Assembly (NCBI RefSeq): GCF_041431415.1
Contig: NZ_CP107846.1
Span: 1-64,000 of the forward strand
DNA: 64,000 nt
Reading direction: 5' to 3'
DNA from: Streptomyces sp. NBC_00513
GTDB lineage: Bacteria > Actinomycetota > Actinomycetes > Streptomycetales > Streptomycetaceae
Made by a program: the position numbers and the translations under genes. The notes beneath the pieces are model-generated. The model was given only the letters and a program-made list of their open reading frames with translations, did no database searches and was not told where the DNA came from. Positions 36,289 through 45,777 of this stretch are shown piece after piece (positions within the stretch are counted from its first letter, which is position 1; the number at the start of each line of letters is the position of its first letter).

Positions 36289-37728
36289 ATGGCCGCCGCC
36301 ATCGCCCGCTCACGCCGCGCCGCCATCAAGAAAGAGGCAGCCGGCATCCGGATGCGCTGCCAGCGCGAACGCCTCGACACCGAACAGACCGCCGCCGAGA
36401 TCCGCCGCGCCCTGCCCGAGGTGCAGCAGTTGGAGGCCTGGCGGCTCGCGCTGGGCTGGTCCCGTGCCGAGACCATCACCCAGGTCAAGGCCCTGTACGT
36501 CGCCGACGGGTTGTTACCGCGCAGCCTGTCCGACCCGATGCTGTGCCGGTGGGAACACAACCCCATCGAGCGACCCGACCGCGAGTACACCGTCATGCTC
36601 TGCCGCGCCTACGGCGCCACCCCTGCCCAGCTCGGCCTGGGCTTCCTCGAACAAGTCTTTCCGGAGCACGAGTTGTCCACCGTGATCCGGTACGGTCGGC
36701 CCGAGACCGACACGTGCAGCGCTGGCGCACGGGAAATGGTGGTGCACATGACCACAGCCGCCGGCCTTCCGGCCGTCCGCGAATCCCTCCAGCTCGCCCT
36801 CCTCGCCGACCCCCACGGCAGCACCGAGGTCACCGAGCTGGCGGAGGCGGCCGTCGAGCACTACGCGTTCACCTACCCCAAGCACCCCGCCTACCTCCTG
36901 TTCGAGGAAGTACGGGCCGCCCGCGGGCTGCTCACCGACTGCCTGGTCACCGGCCACGTCCACGAGCAGGTCGCGGGCGGACTGCACCGCAACGTCGGCT
37001 GGCTCTCGGCCCTGATGGGGAACCTGGCCTTCCACCTCGACGACCACACCGGCGCCCGCGCCCACCTGGCCACTGCCACCACGTACGGCACCCGCACCGG
37101 CGACGAACGGCTGACCGCCTGGGCCCTCGGCGCGCAGAGCATGGTCGCCCGCGCCGAGAACCGCTACGAGAACGCCCTGGCCTACGCCGAGCGCGCCGTC
37201 GCCCACGCCCCCGCCGGCCTACCGAAAGCACAGGCACACGCCTGGGCGCAGCTGACGTCCCTCGCCGGTCTCGGCCGGGAACAGGAGGCCGACACCGCTC
37301 TCGCCTCGGCCGCCCGTGAACTCGAAGCCGACCCGGTGGGGTTCGCCCCAGGTCGGTTCGGGTTCGACGCCGCCGAGTACACCCTCCACCAGGCCGAGTC
37401 GGCCATCGCCCTCGGCCACCACAACCGCGCGCGTTCTGCGGCCGAAACGTCCATCGTGGCCACTGCCACGGCCACCCCCGGCTGGGCCGCGGCCACCCTG
37501 GTGCTCGCGCAGGCCGAGGCACCCACCCAGCCGGCGGATGCCGCTCAACGAGCCCTGGACGTCCTCGCCCGCGTCCCCGCAGCCCGGCTGCGCTCGACGT
37601 CACGCGCCCGTCTCGCCAGTCTCGACAAAGTCCTGGCTGGCGTTTCAGCTACGGGGGTCGGCGACCTTCACGAACGTGTCCGCGTCCTCGTTCCCCTGAT
37701 CGACATCCAAGGCAACGCCACTACCTGA
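36289..37728 (+). CDS. HTH regulator with TPR-like domain
   Basis: A 479-residue protein. The N-terminus is very basic (AAAIARSRRAAIKKEAAGIR). Residues 45-110 form an XRE-type HTH (LEAWRLALGWSRAETITQVK; DPMLCRWEHNPIERPDREYT; RAYGATPAQLGLGFLE). From about 170 on are repeated helices of TPR type (AGLPAVRESLQLALLADPHG; HTGARAHLATATTYGTRTGD; RYENALAYAERAVAHAPAGL). This is the usual architecture of Streptomyces HTH-TPR regulators that respond to small peptides or other signals. ATG 36289 has GGGGG upstream. Being divergent from the MSYDH operon with paired repeats between, it is the likely pathway regulator. Confidence 0.85.
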   Translation: MAAAIARSRRAAIKKEAAGIRMRCQRERLDTEQTAAEIRRALPEVQQLEAWRLALGWSRAETITQVKALYVADGLLPRSLSDPMLCRWEHNPIERPDREYTVMLCRAYGATPAQLGLGFLEQVFPEHELSTVIRYGRPETDTCSAGAREMVVHMTTAAGLPAVRESLQLALLADPHGSTEVTELAEAAVEHYAFTYPKHPAYLLFEEVRAARGLLTDCLVTGHVHEQVAGGLHRNVGWLSALMGNLAFHLDDHTGARAHLATATTYGTRTGDERLTAWALGAQSMVARAENRYENALAYAERAVAHAPAGLPKAQAHAWAQLTSLAGLGREQEADTALASAARELEADPVGFAPGRFGFDAAEYTLHQAESAIALGHHNRARSAAETSIVATATATPGWAAATLVLAQAEAPTQPADAAQRALDVLARVPAARLRSTSRARLASLDKVLAGVSATGVGDLHERVRVLVPLIDIQGNATT

Positions 37729-37770
37729 CAAGCGCGTATCTCGTCCGGCTTCGTCGACCGACAGACGTCC

Positions 37771-40126
37771 GTAGTGGTGCCTCGCCCGTACCCGCAGGGG
37801 CAGTGTGCGGTCAGCAGGCAACCCATGGCGACGTAGCAAGTGTCACAGTGATGCTGCGGGCTGCAGCCGCAGGCGCATCCTGCACGCCGCTCAGGACGCA
37901 ATCGCCGCCATGATCCCGTAGTGGTGCTGCGGGAGGAACCCGCAGGGACGGTTGCCCTTGATCATTCCCGACAGGCTCGTCGGCGGGAAGCCGTGGTGAT
38001 GCTGCGGAAGGAAACCCCGCAGGGACAGTGGCCTTCTTGCCGAACAGGTGCCCGGCGTTCACCTCGCCGATGTAGTGCTGCGGAGGAACCCACAGGGAGA
38101 GCACGGGACTTCTAGATCTCCTCGACCCTCACATCGGCGCCATAGTGGTCCCTGCGGAAGAAACCCGCAGGGACCGACGGTCTCGGCGGACATCCAATAG
38201 TCCACGACCTGGCCTCAGTGGTGTTCCAGGGTGAACCCGCAGAGACAGCGGTGCCCCGGCCGGTTGCTGGCCTATCGCGGGCATGCCGTAGTGGTGCTGC
38301 GGAAGAAGACCGCAGAAGAAGCGCCAAGCCCAGCATGAGGCCGATCTCGGCACCGTCGCCGGGGTGGTGCTGCGGGCACAGGCGCGCAGAGATGGCCGTC
38401 CTGGCGGTCCGTGGCTTCGGCCATTGGATCCCGTAGTGGTGCTGCGGGCGAACCCGCAGGGACAGAGGAGAGACGATCGAGCACTGCATCTGGAACTCGC
38501 CGCCGTGGTGATGCTGCGGAAAGGACCCGCAGAGATAGACCGGGTCGGCACGGTGGCCACCGGCGCCCCCATCGCGCCGTAGTGGTGCTGCGGAAGAGAC
38601 CCACAGAGAGGCAGCGTCTTGGAGCACGAGGGACTTTTGCGCATCGTGCCGTGGTGGTGCAGCGGGAGAACCCCGCAGGTCGAGCCCGCTGGGAAGGCAG
38701 TTCTTTTCAGATGCGGCGCCGACGTTCCACGAGCTACCGAAGTGGTGCTGCGGTACGAACCCGCAGAGACTGAGGAAGTATGCGGTCGAGGATGTCTAAG
38801 GCGGCAACACCGCAGTGGTGTTGCGGTGACCGCGCAGGGGCAGTCCGTGGTAACGCAGTGAAAGATCCAGGAGTCCTCGCCGCAGTGGTGCCGCAGACTG
38901 TGAACATTGCCGTAGCAGTGCTGTTGAGCGCACCTACGGAGGGGCTTCTCGCCGGTCTTGCGCAGCGGGTCCATTCGGTAGCTGCAGTGGTGACGCAGGC
39001 CGTATCCACGGAGACGAGCCTGTCCGTCGTGATGTTCGCCAGGATGAAGGAGCCGCCGCAATGGTGCCGCAGGGCGTGCCTGCGGGGACGGCGTTGAGCT
39101 TTCGTACGAACGAGGTGTCCTTCTCGACGCTGCCGTGGTGCCGCAGGCCGGGCCTACGGAGACGGCCGAGCTGTTCCAGGCGCTTGGGCATCGTGTAGTG
39201 CTTGCTGCAGTGGTGCCGCAGGACGTACCTGCGGAAACGGCCAGCTCCGGCCGGCGACTGCGGGCGCGCTCGCATGGAGCTGCAGTAGTGCCGCAGGATG
39301 TGCCTGCGGAGACGGTCCGTGTCCGGTTCCGCAGCGGATCGCCGGACGATCTGCTGCAGTGGTGCCGCAGGACGTACCTGCGGATATGGACCTCACGTCG
39401 CGCGCGGTTCAGCCGGGTCATCGAATCGCCGCAGTGGTGCCGCAGGACAGGCCTGCGGAGACGGCCGACTCCGCCGTCACGTCGATCGGCTCGTCACACA
39501 GGCTGCAGTGGTGCCGCAGGACGGGCCTACGGAGACGGCTCCTGGGGCCGATCGCGGCATCGAGCTGGTCTGGGAGTTGCAGTGGTGCCGCAGGACGTGC
39601 CTGCGGAGACGAACCGACACCTCTCTCAGAGCACCGTTCTTGATGGCGCCGCAGTGGTGCCGCAGGACGTGCCTGCGGAGACGGTCGGCGCCTCGCTGAT
39701 GGTTTTCATCCCGAAATGGAAGCTGCAGTGGTGCCGCAGGACGCGCCTGCGGAGACGGTCGGGCGCCGAGCACGCACATGGCCAAGAGTGACTCGCTGCA
39801 GTGGTGCCGCAGGACGCGCCTGCGGAGACGGGACCGCCTCACCCGGATCTGACGGGCCTACGACATAGCTGCAGTGGTGCCGCAGGACGTGCCTGCGGAG
39901 ACGGCCGTTCGAGGCCTCCACGTTCAGCCGCTCGTCATGGTGCTGCAGTGGTGCCGCAGGACGTGCCTGCGGAGACGGCCGACAGGGCCGCGTCGCCCCA
40001 CATCGCATTCGTGGCGCTGCAGTGGTGCCGCAGGACGTGCCTGCGGAGACGGTCCGGGCCGCGGCCGCCAGCTGGTGGTCGTACGGGGTGCTGCAGTGGT
40101 GCCGCAGGACGTGCCTGCGGAGACGG
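37771..40126 (-). CRISPR. CRISPR array, about 32 repeats in two related families
   Basis: Repeats of about 36 bases recur every 72-75 bases (spacers about 36-39). The right block (about 39205-40126, 13 repeats) is nearly uniform: CTGCAGTGGTG, then CCGCAGGACGTG, then CCTGCGGAGACGG, e.g. 40017-40052 and 40091-40126. The left block (37771 to about 38850) has a related form: CCGTAGTGGTG, then CTGCGGGAGGAA, then CCCGCAGGGACAG, with much variation. Both can form a 7-bp stem. Intermediate, damaged units lie at 38880-39100 and one interval is 88 bases. The well-preserved end abuts the cas operon, which is read toward the array; only about 70 bases separate them and no A+T-rich leader is visible. crRNAs would be minus-strand. 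Confidence 0.93.
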
Positions 40127-40195
40127 CCTGTCTGAGCTGCATAGATTGCGCAGCGTGGCCATGGTCGGGACTCCAACGCGGTGGGCATGCTTCCC

Positions 40196-41266
40196 TTATC
40201 CGACTTTTTGCTTCGGTGTGGTCCGGTGTTTTGTGGTGGGCTTGGGGTTCCGAGGCCTGTCGGTGTGCATGGGGATGGGTCGTCCTGGTTCGAGGGGGCC
40301 GTCGCCGTAGGGGAGGCGGGTGCGTGGGGCTGTGTAGAGGGCGGTGATGCCGAGGTTGTGGAGTCGGGTGGGGTTGGGGGTGTGGGTTCGGGTGTCGGGG
40401 TGTTCGAGGAGGGTGGTGAGGGTGGTGGCGGTGTGGGGCGGATGCCAGATGGGCCAGGTGAAGGCGTGGGTGGTGGTGTCCCAGCTGGTGGCCCCGGGTC
40501 GGTTGGTGTTGCCGGTGAGGCGGAAGGCGGTGAAGCCGTGGAGGGCGAGCCAGGTGGCTCCGGGGACGCCTTGTTGGGTGGCTTTGCCGTGGCTGACCAT
40601 GTGGGCGTCTCCGGTGGAGAGGTGGTCGAGGTTGGCGCCGGCGTAGTCGTCGACTCGCTGCCAGCGGGTGAAGGCTGCGTGGATGTGGGTGGGGTCTTTC
40701 ACGCAGTGTTGTGCTGCTTTGGTCCAGTTGTTGGGCAGGGTCATCTGGCCGCTGCGGCCGAAGTACGGGGTGGTGCGGGTGTAGAGGGTTCCGCCGGCAG
40801 CGTCCTTGTGTTTCGGGGTGCCGCCCTTGTCGCTCTTGCCGGGGGTGAGGCTGAGTGTGTTGATCAGCGAGGTGAACCAGTGGGCGCGGTTGTCGTCGTG
40901 ATCGCGTTCGGCCTCGGCGTGGGCGCGAAGTCGGGCGAGGGCTTCGTCGATGGGCATCTGGAGGGGGTCGTTGGGTGAGCCGGGGGTGGGGTGACGGAGC
41001 TGGTTGAGGATGCCGGGAGCGATGGTGAGGGGGTCTTTGTCGGGCTGGGCGGGGAGTTGGGTGGCCAGGAGTGCGGCGAGGCTCTGGTGGGTGAGGGGGT
41101 GGTGGGTGTGGAGGACGGCGGGGCCGTCGGGTCCGCTCCAGGAGAGGCGGGGGGCCTGGTCGAGGAGGTGGGTGGTGAGGTGGAGGGTTCCGAGGGCGGC
41201 GAGGAAGCCGAGGGGAGCGCTTGCGTAGAGGGCGGGTAGTTCGAGCTGGTGGCCGGGGGTGGGCAT
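40196..41266 (-). CDS. Type I-G CRISPR subunit (Cas3-extension / Cas8-like)
   Basis: A 356-residue protein, last gene of the cas operon, starting two bases after the cas3 stop. Its opening LPALYASAPLGFLAALGTLH followed by LSWSGPDGPAVLHTH resembles the N-terminal 'L-x-x-Y-L-A-A-L-G' motif of Csx17/Cas8u-type and Cas3-extension subunits of type I-U/I-G systems. The rest is basic, Thr/His-rich. It is much shorter than classical Csx17 (about 700). I infer it fills the large-subunit or Cas3-partner role. No catalytic motif seen. Confidence 0.7.
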   Translation of the reverse strand: MPTPGHQLELPALYASAPLGFLAALGTLHLTTHLLDQAPRLSWSGPDGPAVLHTHHPLTHQSLAALLATQLPAQPDKDPLTIAPGILNQLRHPTPGSPNDPLQMPIDEALARLRAHAEAERDHDDNRAHWFTSLINTLSLTPGKSDKGGTPKHKDAAGGTLYTRTTPYFGRSGQMTLPNNWTKAAQHCVKDPTHIHAAFTRWQRVDDYAGANLDHLSTGDAHMVSHGKATQQGVPGATWLALHGFTAFRLTGNTNRPGATSWDTTTHAFTWPIWHPPHTATTLTTLLEHPDTRTHTPNPTRLHNLGITALYTAPRTRLPYGDGPLEPGRPIPMHTDRPRNPKPTTKHRTTPKQKVG

Positions 41267-41268
41267 GG

Positions 41269-44200
41269 TCAGGTTCCTTCCTCGGAGCAGGCCATGTCGG
41301 CGAGGCGGAGGGTGGCTTCCAGGAGGGCCAGGCCCCAGGGCCCGTAGCGGCGGTTGAGGGCTTGGAAGCGGTCGGGGCCGTGCCAGTCGGTGCCCATGTC
41401 GGCGCTTTCGACGGTGACTTGCTGCAGGTCGGGCATGGTGCAGGTGACCGTCCGCGGGAACGGGTCGGGGACCGGGGGGAGGAGCGGGCGGGCGTGGCCG
41501 TGGTGGGCCGCGACGAGGTGGGTCAGGAGTTCATCGTCGTCACCCCGTGCGTGGTCGGGTGCGGTGTCGAGCCAGGCGGTGACGGCGAGGGCGCTGAGCG
41601 CTTCGTGGCGCATCTCCGGTTCCCACCGGGCGAGCTTGGCCGCGCGCCGGCGTGCGGTGTGGTCGGCGGGGTCCATGCCGGATTTCGCCCGGGGTTCGTC
41701 CAGGGATTCGGCCAGTAGGCGGTCGCCGGCGCACAGCATGCACTGGAATCCGCTGTGGGCCTTTCCGCAGTCGTGCGCGTGGCCTGCGGTGTGGAGGGTG
41801 TCGATGAGTGGGGTGGGCAGGGTGAGCGCGGTGGCGTAGGCGGCGGTGCGGTCGGCGACGGCCTGGCTGTGCCGGCTGAGGGGGACGGGCCGGGTCAGGG
41901 AGCTGGCGTCGGCGCTCTCGTCTCCGACTCCGGCGCCTTGTTCTCGCAGGCCTCGGGGCGGATGCGGGGGGACGAGGAGGAGGCGGTCGGGCTCATCCGG
42001 GTCCAGGACGACGTGCCCGCGGTGTTCGGTGCGGCCGGTGGGTTCGATGGTCCATCGTTCGACGGTCCGCAGGTGGGTCAGGCGGTCGTGGGCCAGGTTG
42101 GTGTACGCCCCGTCCGGGTGTCGGTTCAGATGGTCTATGAGTGTGTCGAGGAGGTCGTGCACGATGGCGCTCTCCTCTTGGTCGCCCGCGCTCAAAAGCC
42201 CGACAGCCCGGGTGATGGTCTTGCCGAGGGCCTCGGTGAGGGCTTCGTCGCCGCCGGCGAGGAGGGTGAGCAGGGGTGCGTGGATGCGGGTGGGAGCCGT
42301 GGCTGTGGGCGGGAAGTCGCCGAGGTCGCAGGCGGGAAGGCCGGGGCTGCCGGTCCAGCCGTAGATGTCGTGGCCGCTGTAGTGACTGGGCAGGACAACT
42401 GTGCCGCCGGGCCGGATGCCGCCCGGCTCGGTGACCGGGGTCCACTCGCCCTGCGCGTCGAGGGAGAGCACCGGCCGCATGCGGGGCGGCTTCTGCTTCT
42501 TGGGTGCGGGGGCGGGGTCTTGGGGGTGCTCGGTGGCTTCGAGGTCGCTGGTGTCGTCGGCGTCCGGGCTGCGGGTGAGGAAGCGGCGGAGCTGGGCCGC
42601 GGGGATGGCGACGGTTTCGGCCGGGTGCGGGGGGACTTGACGCATGCGGGCCGCCCACTGGTCGAAGGCCGGTCGCTCTCCGGTCTCCTGGAGGTCACCT
42701 CGCCACAGGACCTGGACGTCTTCGGGGGTGGTGTCCAAGCCGTGCAGGAACGGGGCGACAGCCTGGTCGGGGACGGGGGCGGGGCTGGTGCGAGTCCAGG
42801 AGTCGAGGAGCGTGCGGTGCACCACGGGTATGCGCGGCGCCGGCACGTTCAGGAGGGTGGCGTCGATGTCGGCCAGGAGGCCGGGCAGGGTGCGTGGGTT
42901 GAGGAGCGGGCCGCCGGGCAGGGCCGCGGCGAGGGTGGGGGTGTCGAGTCCGGTGGTGTGCAGGGCGGGCGTCTGGCCGGCCAGCCAGTTCCAGGTCTGT
43001 TCGGCGGCGTCCCCGTAGACGGGGATGGAGGATTGTGTGGTCTGGATGCTGGTGCGGATCACGATCGCGGGGGCCAGGTGGAGATCACCGGTGCGGTCCA
43101 GGCGACCCAGGCGCTGGATGAGCGCTGCCAGGGCGGCGTTCTCGGTGATGAGGCCGGCGAAGGAGATGTCGATGCCGACCTCGACGGTCTGGGTGGCCAC
43201 CACGACGAGCGGATTGGCCCGCTCTGCGTTCACGCCGGTGAGGAGTTCGGTGACGAGCGGGCCGGCGAGGAGCCGTTCGCGGTCGAGGTTTCGTGAGCGG
43301 CCGGTCAGCAGCACCACGTCGATGTCTTCGCGCTGGGACAGGAGGCGGTGGGTGGCGCGGGCTGCGCGGATGGTGTTGGCCACCACGCCGATCGCCGGGC
43401 GTTGCACCATCGGCAGGAGTGTGTCGAGGGCGAGCTGGGCGGTGAGCGCGAATGCCTCGGCGGTGTCCTTCATGCCGGATGCGGCGTCCAGCAGGGTGAG
43501 GCGGCGCTGGGCGGCAAGTCGGCGGCCGGCCACCGGGTGGGTGCGGTCGGCGTCGGTGATGCAGTGGCGGGGCCGGTCGGGGCCGGCGGAGGCGGTCGCG
43601 GAGAGGCTGACGACCTTGACGGCGCGGTCGGCGAATTCGGGGTGGGTGGCGGTGACCTGGTATGCGGCGCAATCGGTGGCCGTGGTGAGCAGCGGCAGGG
43701 CGATGTGGGCTTCGTCGACGGCCAGGAGCGCGTCGATCCCGCACAGCGCTGCGTCGATGGGTCGCATGCGGGGGCTGGTGTGGTAGCCGCGGAAGAGCAG
43801 GCGGCTGCCGTACTGGTCGACGGTGGAGGTGATGACGGCGGGCTGGGCGGGCGAGCGCAGCCAGCGTGAGGCCCAGTCGACGCCGCCGCGCATCCGTACG
43901 CTCTCCAACGGCGTACCGGATCCGGCGAGGTCGCGCAGCGCTCGGGCGACGCGATCTGTCACGGTGTCGGGAGGTGCGGTGTCCAGGGCGTGCTGGAGGG
44001 CCTGGGCACTGTCGTGGGCCTGATCGACTACCAGGCGGCGATCAACGACGAAGAAGAGCCGCAGCGGGACCGTCCTTCGGGTGCCGGTGGCGTGCTGCCA
44101 GGCGAGGAGGAAGGCCCAGATGTCGATGATGCTGGTCTTGCCGAGGCCGGTGGGGATGTCCAGGTCCGGCCAGGTGCCGCTGTCGGCGACCTGGTGGAGG

Positions 44201-44298
44201 TAGGCGGTCTGCCAGGGGAAGGGGCGGTGGCCTCGGATCTCCTGGACGAAGTCGGGGAACTCCTCCAGCCGCAAGGCGTCCTGCGGGGTGAGGGTCAT
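41269..44298 (-). CDS. cas3: Cas3 helicase with C-terminal HD nuclease
   Basis: A 1009-residue Cas3 of the inverted type I-G/I-U layout. N-terminal superfamily-2 helicase: DIPTGLGKTSIIDIW (motif I), LLAVDEAHIALPLL (DEAH motif II), VKVVSLSATAS (motif III), VVVATQTVEVGIDI (motif V) and AALIQRLGRLDRTG (motif VI). C-terminal HD domain: LSRHSQAVADRTAAYATAL, AHDCGKAHSGFQ (H-D) and LTHLVAAHHGHARP. ATG 44298 overlaps the csb2 stop (ATGA) and has GGGGGAGAAG upstream; a longer frame to 45177 is antisense-like Arg/Pro sequence and is rejected. It should unwind and degrade DNA recruited by the Csb1/Csb2 complex. Confidence 0.93.
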   Translation of the reverse strand: MTLTPQDALRLEEFPDFVQEIRGHRPFPWQTAYLHQVADSGTWPDLDIPTGLGKTSIIDIWAFLLAWQHATGTRRTVPLRLFFVVDRRLVVDQAHDSAQALQHALDTAPPDTVTDRVARALRDLAGSGTPLESVRMRGGVDWASRWLRSPAQPAVITSTVDQYGSRLLFRGYHTSPRMRPIDAALCGIDALLAVDEAHIALPLLTTATDCAAYQVTATHPEFADRAVKVVSLSATASAGPDRPRHCITDADRTHPVAGRRLAAQRRLTLLDAASGMKDTAEAFALTAQLALDTLLPMVQRPAIGVVANTIRAARATHRLLSQREDIDVVLLTGRSRNLDRERLLAGPLVTELLTGVNAERANPLVVVATQTVEVGIDISFAGLITENAALAALIQRLGRLDRTGDLHLAPAIVIRTSIQTTQSSIPVYGDAAEQTWNWLAGQTPALHTTGLDTPTLAAALPGGPLLNPRTLPGLLADIDATLLNVPAPRIPVVHRTLLDSWTRTSPAPVPDQAVAPFLHGLDTTPEDVQVLWRGDLQETGERPAFDQWAARMRQVPPHPAETVAIPAAQLRRFLTRSPDADDTSDLEATEHPQDPAPAPKKQKPPRMRPVLSLDAQGEWTPVTEPGGIRPGGTVVLPSHYSGHDIYGWTGSPGLPACDLGDFPPTATAPTRIHAPLLTLLAGGDEALTEALGKTITRAVGLLSAGDQEESAIVHDLLDTLIDHLNRHPDGAYTNLAHDRLTHLRTVERWTIEPTGRTEHRGHVVLDPDEPDRLLLVPPHPPRGLREQGAGVGDESADASSLTRPVPLSRHSQAVADRTAAYATALTLPTPLIDTLHTAGHAHDCGKAHSGFQCMLCAGDRLLAESLDEPRAKSGMDPADHTARRRAAKLARWEPEMRHEALSALAVTAWLDTAPDHARGDDDELLTHLVAAHHGHARPLLPPVPDPFPRTVTCTMPDLQQVTVESADMGTDWHGPDRFQALNRRYGPWGLALLEATLRLADMACSEEGT

Positions 44299-45773
44299 GC
44301 GGGCTTCTCCCCCGGGTGGGTGGGCAGGCACAGGCCCAGGCCGTAGTTCTTCTTGCTGCCGAGCAGTACTGGGCCGGTGACGGGCTGGGCGAAGCGCAGG
44401 CGGACGTGGCGGGATGGCAGCGGGCGCTCGCTGGCCTTGCGGCGCAGGGCGTGCGCCGGGAGCGTGGGGGCGCCGGCCATGTACGCGCCCGCGTGCAGGA
44501 CTTCGACTGACTCGGGCTCGGGGAGCCCGGCGAGGCGGCAGCTGGTGGCGACCGATGCCTCGATCTCGCGGCCGTGGCCCTTGGGGAAGTGGTCCAGGAC
44601 CATCGGCAGGGCCGTGGTCCACTCTCGGGCGGGGCGTGTCCAGCGTTGGGGGCGCACGGTGCGGATGGCGTCGGTGCGTGTGGCGCCAGGGCTGATGTAG
44701 GTCAGCGCGATGGGCTCGGACACCGTGGGGACGGACAGTTCGCTGAGGCCGCCTCCGGAACGGAGCAGGATGGCCAGCAGGGCTCGGCGGTGGGCCGGGT
44801 CCAGGTCGGAGGGCAGGGCGACGCCCACGCCGCGCAGCCGGCCGTCGGCGTGGCGGTGGCTGACGAAGGGGTAGGCGACGAACGCGCACAGCCGTCGCTC
44901 GTCGCCGCGGAGCTTGTGGCCGTGGACGGCGACCATGGCGTCCACGTCGTGGCCGGCGGCGTCCAGCAGTGCGGACACCGTGCTGCGCATCGCGCCGGTG
45001 ACTTGCAGGGTGAGCGAGGGGTCCAGGGAGAAGCCGGGTGGGAACGCGAAGGAGAGCAGATCCGAGAAGGGACCCTGCACGGGTGGGAGTTCCTTGGCCT
45101 CGGGCACCGCGCCGCGTAGGACGTAGGGGTGGGGGCAGGCCTGTTGATAGGCGCTCTGGCCCTCCTCGTGGGCCCACCGCAGTGCCTCCAGCAGCCCCGG
45201 ATGGGGCGTACGCAGCGATCGTGTTTCCGCCCGCGAGTCGTTGCTGTCGTCAGCCGGCTCCCAGACCTGCCACAGGTCGTCACCGGGAGCGTCCTCGTCG
45301 GCGGGCCGGATCGCGGCGTGCACGAAGGCGTGGCCGGTGGCCCGGCCGATGTAGGGGACGGACTTCGCGAGCATCTCCAGCACCGCGTGGACGCCGGCCG
45401 GCGGCTCGGTGGCCCACTCGAACTCCACCGTCGGCTCGGCCAGGGCACGCTCGGGCCAGACCTTGGGCTTCCCGCCCGCCGTACGGCCGGGCAGCGATCC
45501 GTGACTGGGCTTGGACACCACGGCGTTGGTCGGGACCCACGCGCCGCGCGGGGAGAGGGCCTCGGCGGTGTTCGCGGGGACCCGGACGGTCGGTGCGGGC
45601 TGTCGCTCCAGCCACTGGAGGGCGGCGTCCTGGACCGGGTCCGTCGGGTCGGCCACCGAGACGAGGCCGCAGAACACCCGGTAGGGGTGGGGCGGCCATT
45701 CGGCCGCGCCGCGGTCCAGCGTCGAGGCCTGGTAGACGGGGTCCAGCAGATGAACGGTCATACGGAATGGCAT
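44295..45773 (-). CDS. csb2: Csb2 (Cas5-Cas6 fusion of type I-G)
   Basis: A 492-residue member of the GSU0054/Csb2 family. The N-terminus FRMTVHLLDPVYQASTLDRG and EWPPHPYRVFCGLVSVA is the typical RAMP start with W-P-P-H-P. The middle has VPYIGRATGHAFVHAA. The C-terminus contains RHVRLRFAQPVTGPVLLGS and KNYGLGLCLPTH, the glycine-rich RAMP loop. In type I-G/I-U, Csb2 caps the crRNA (Cas5 role) and processes it (Cas6 role). GAGGG lies ahead of ATG 45773; the stop of csb1 is four bases upstream. Confidence 0.88.
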   Translation of the reverse strand: MPFRMTVHLLDPVYQASTLDRGAAEWPPHPYRVFCGLVSVADPTDPVQDAALQWLERQPAPTVRVPANTAEALSPRGAWVPTNAVVSKPSHGSLPGRTAGGKPKVWPERALAEPTVEFEWATEPPAGVHAVLEMLAKSVPYIGRATGHAFVHAAIRPADEDAPGDDLWQVWEPADDSNDSRAETRSLRTPHPGLLEALRWAHEEGQSAYQQACPHPYVLRGAVPEAKELPPVQGPFSDLLSFAFPPGFSLDPSLTLQVTGAMRSTVSALLDAAGHDVDAMVAVHGHKLRGDERRLCAFVAYPFVSHRHADGRLRGVGVALPSDLDPAHRRALLAILLRSGGGLSELSVPTVSEPIALTYISPGATRTDAIRTVRPQRWTRPAREWTTALPMVLDHFPKGHGREIEASVATSCRLAGLPEPESVEVLHAGAYMAGAPTLPAHALRRKASERPLPSRHVRLRFAQPVTGPVLLGSKKNYGLGLCLPTHPGEKPA

Positions 45774-45777
45774 GCCG

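Noticed and set aside
38129..39842. Repetitive protein-coding frames across the CRISPR array
   Set aside because: Their repeating peptides simply mirror the 74-base repeat-spacer period.
44299..45177. Upstream extension of cas3
   Set aside because: The 290 extra residues are Arg/Pro-rich antisense-like sequence overlapping csb2; the internal ATG 44298 has a good ribosome site and a four-base overlap.
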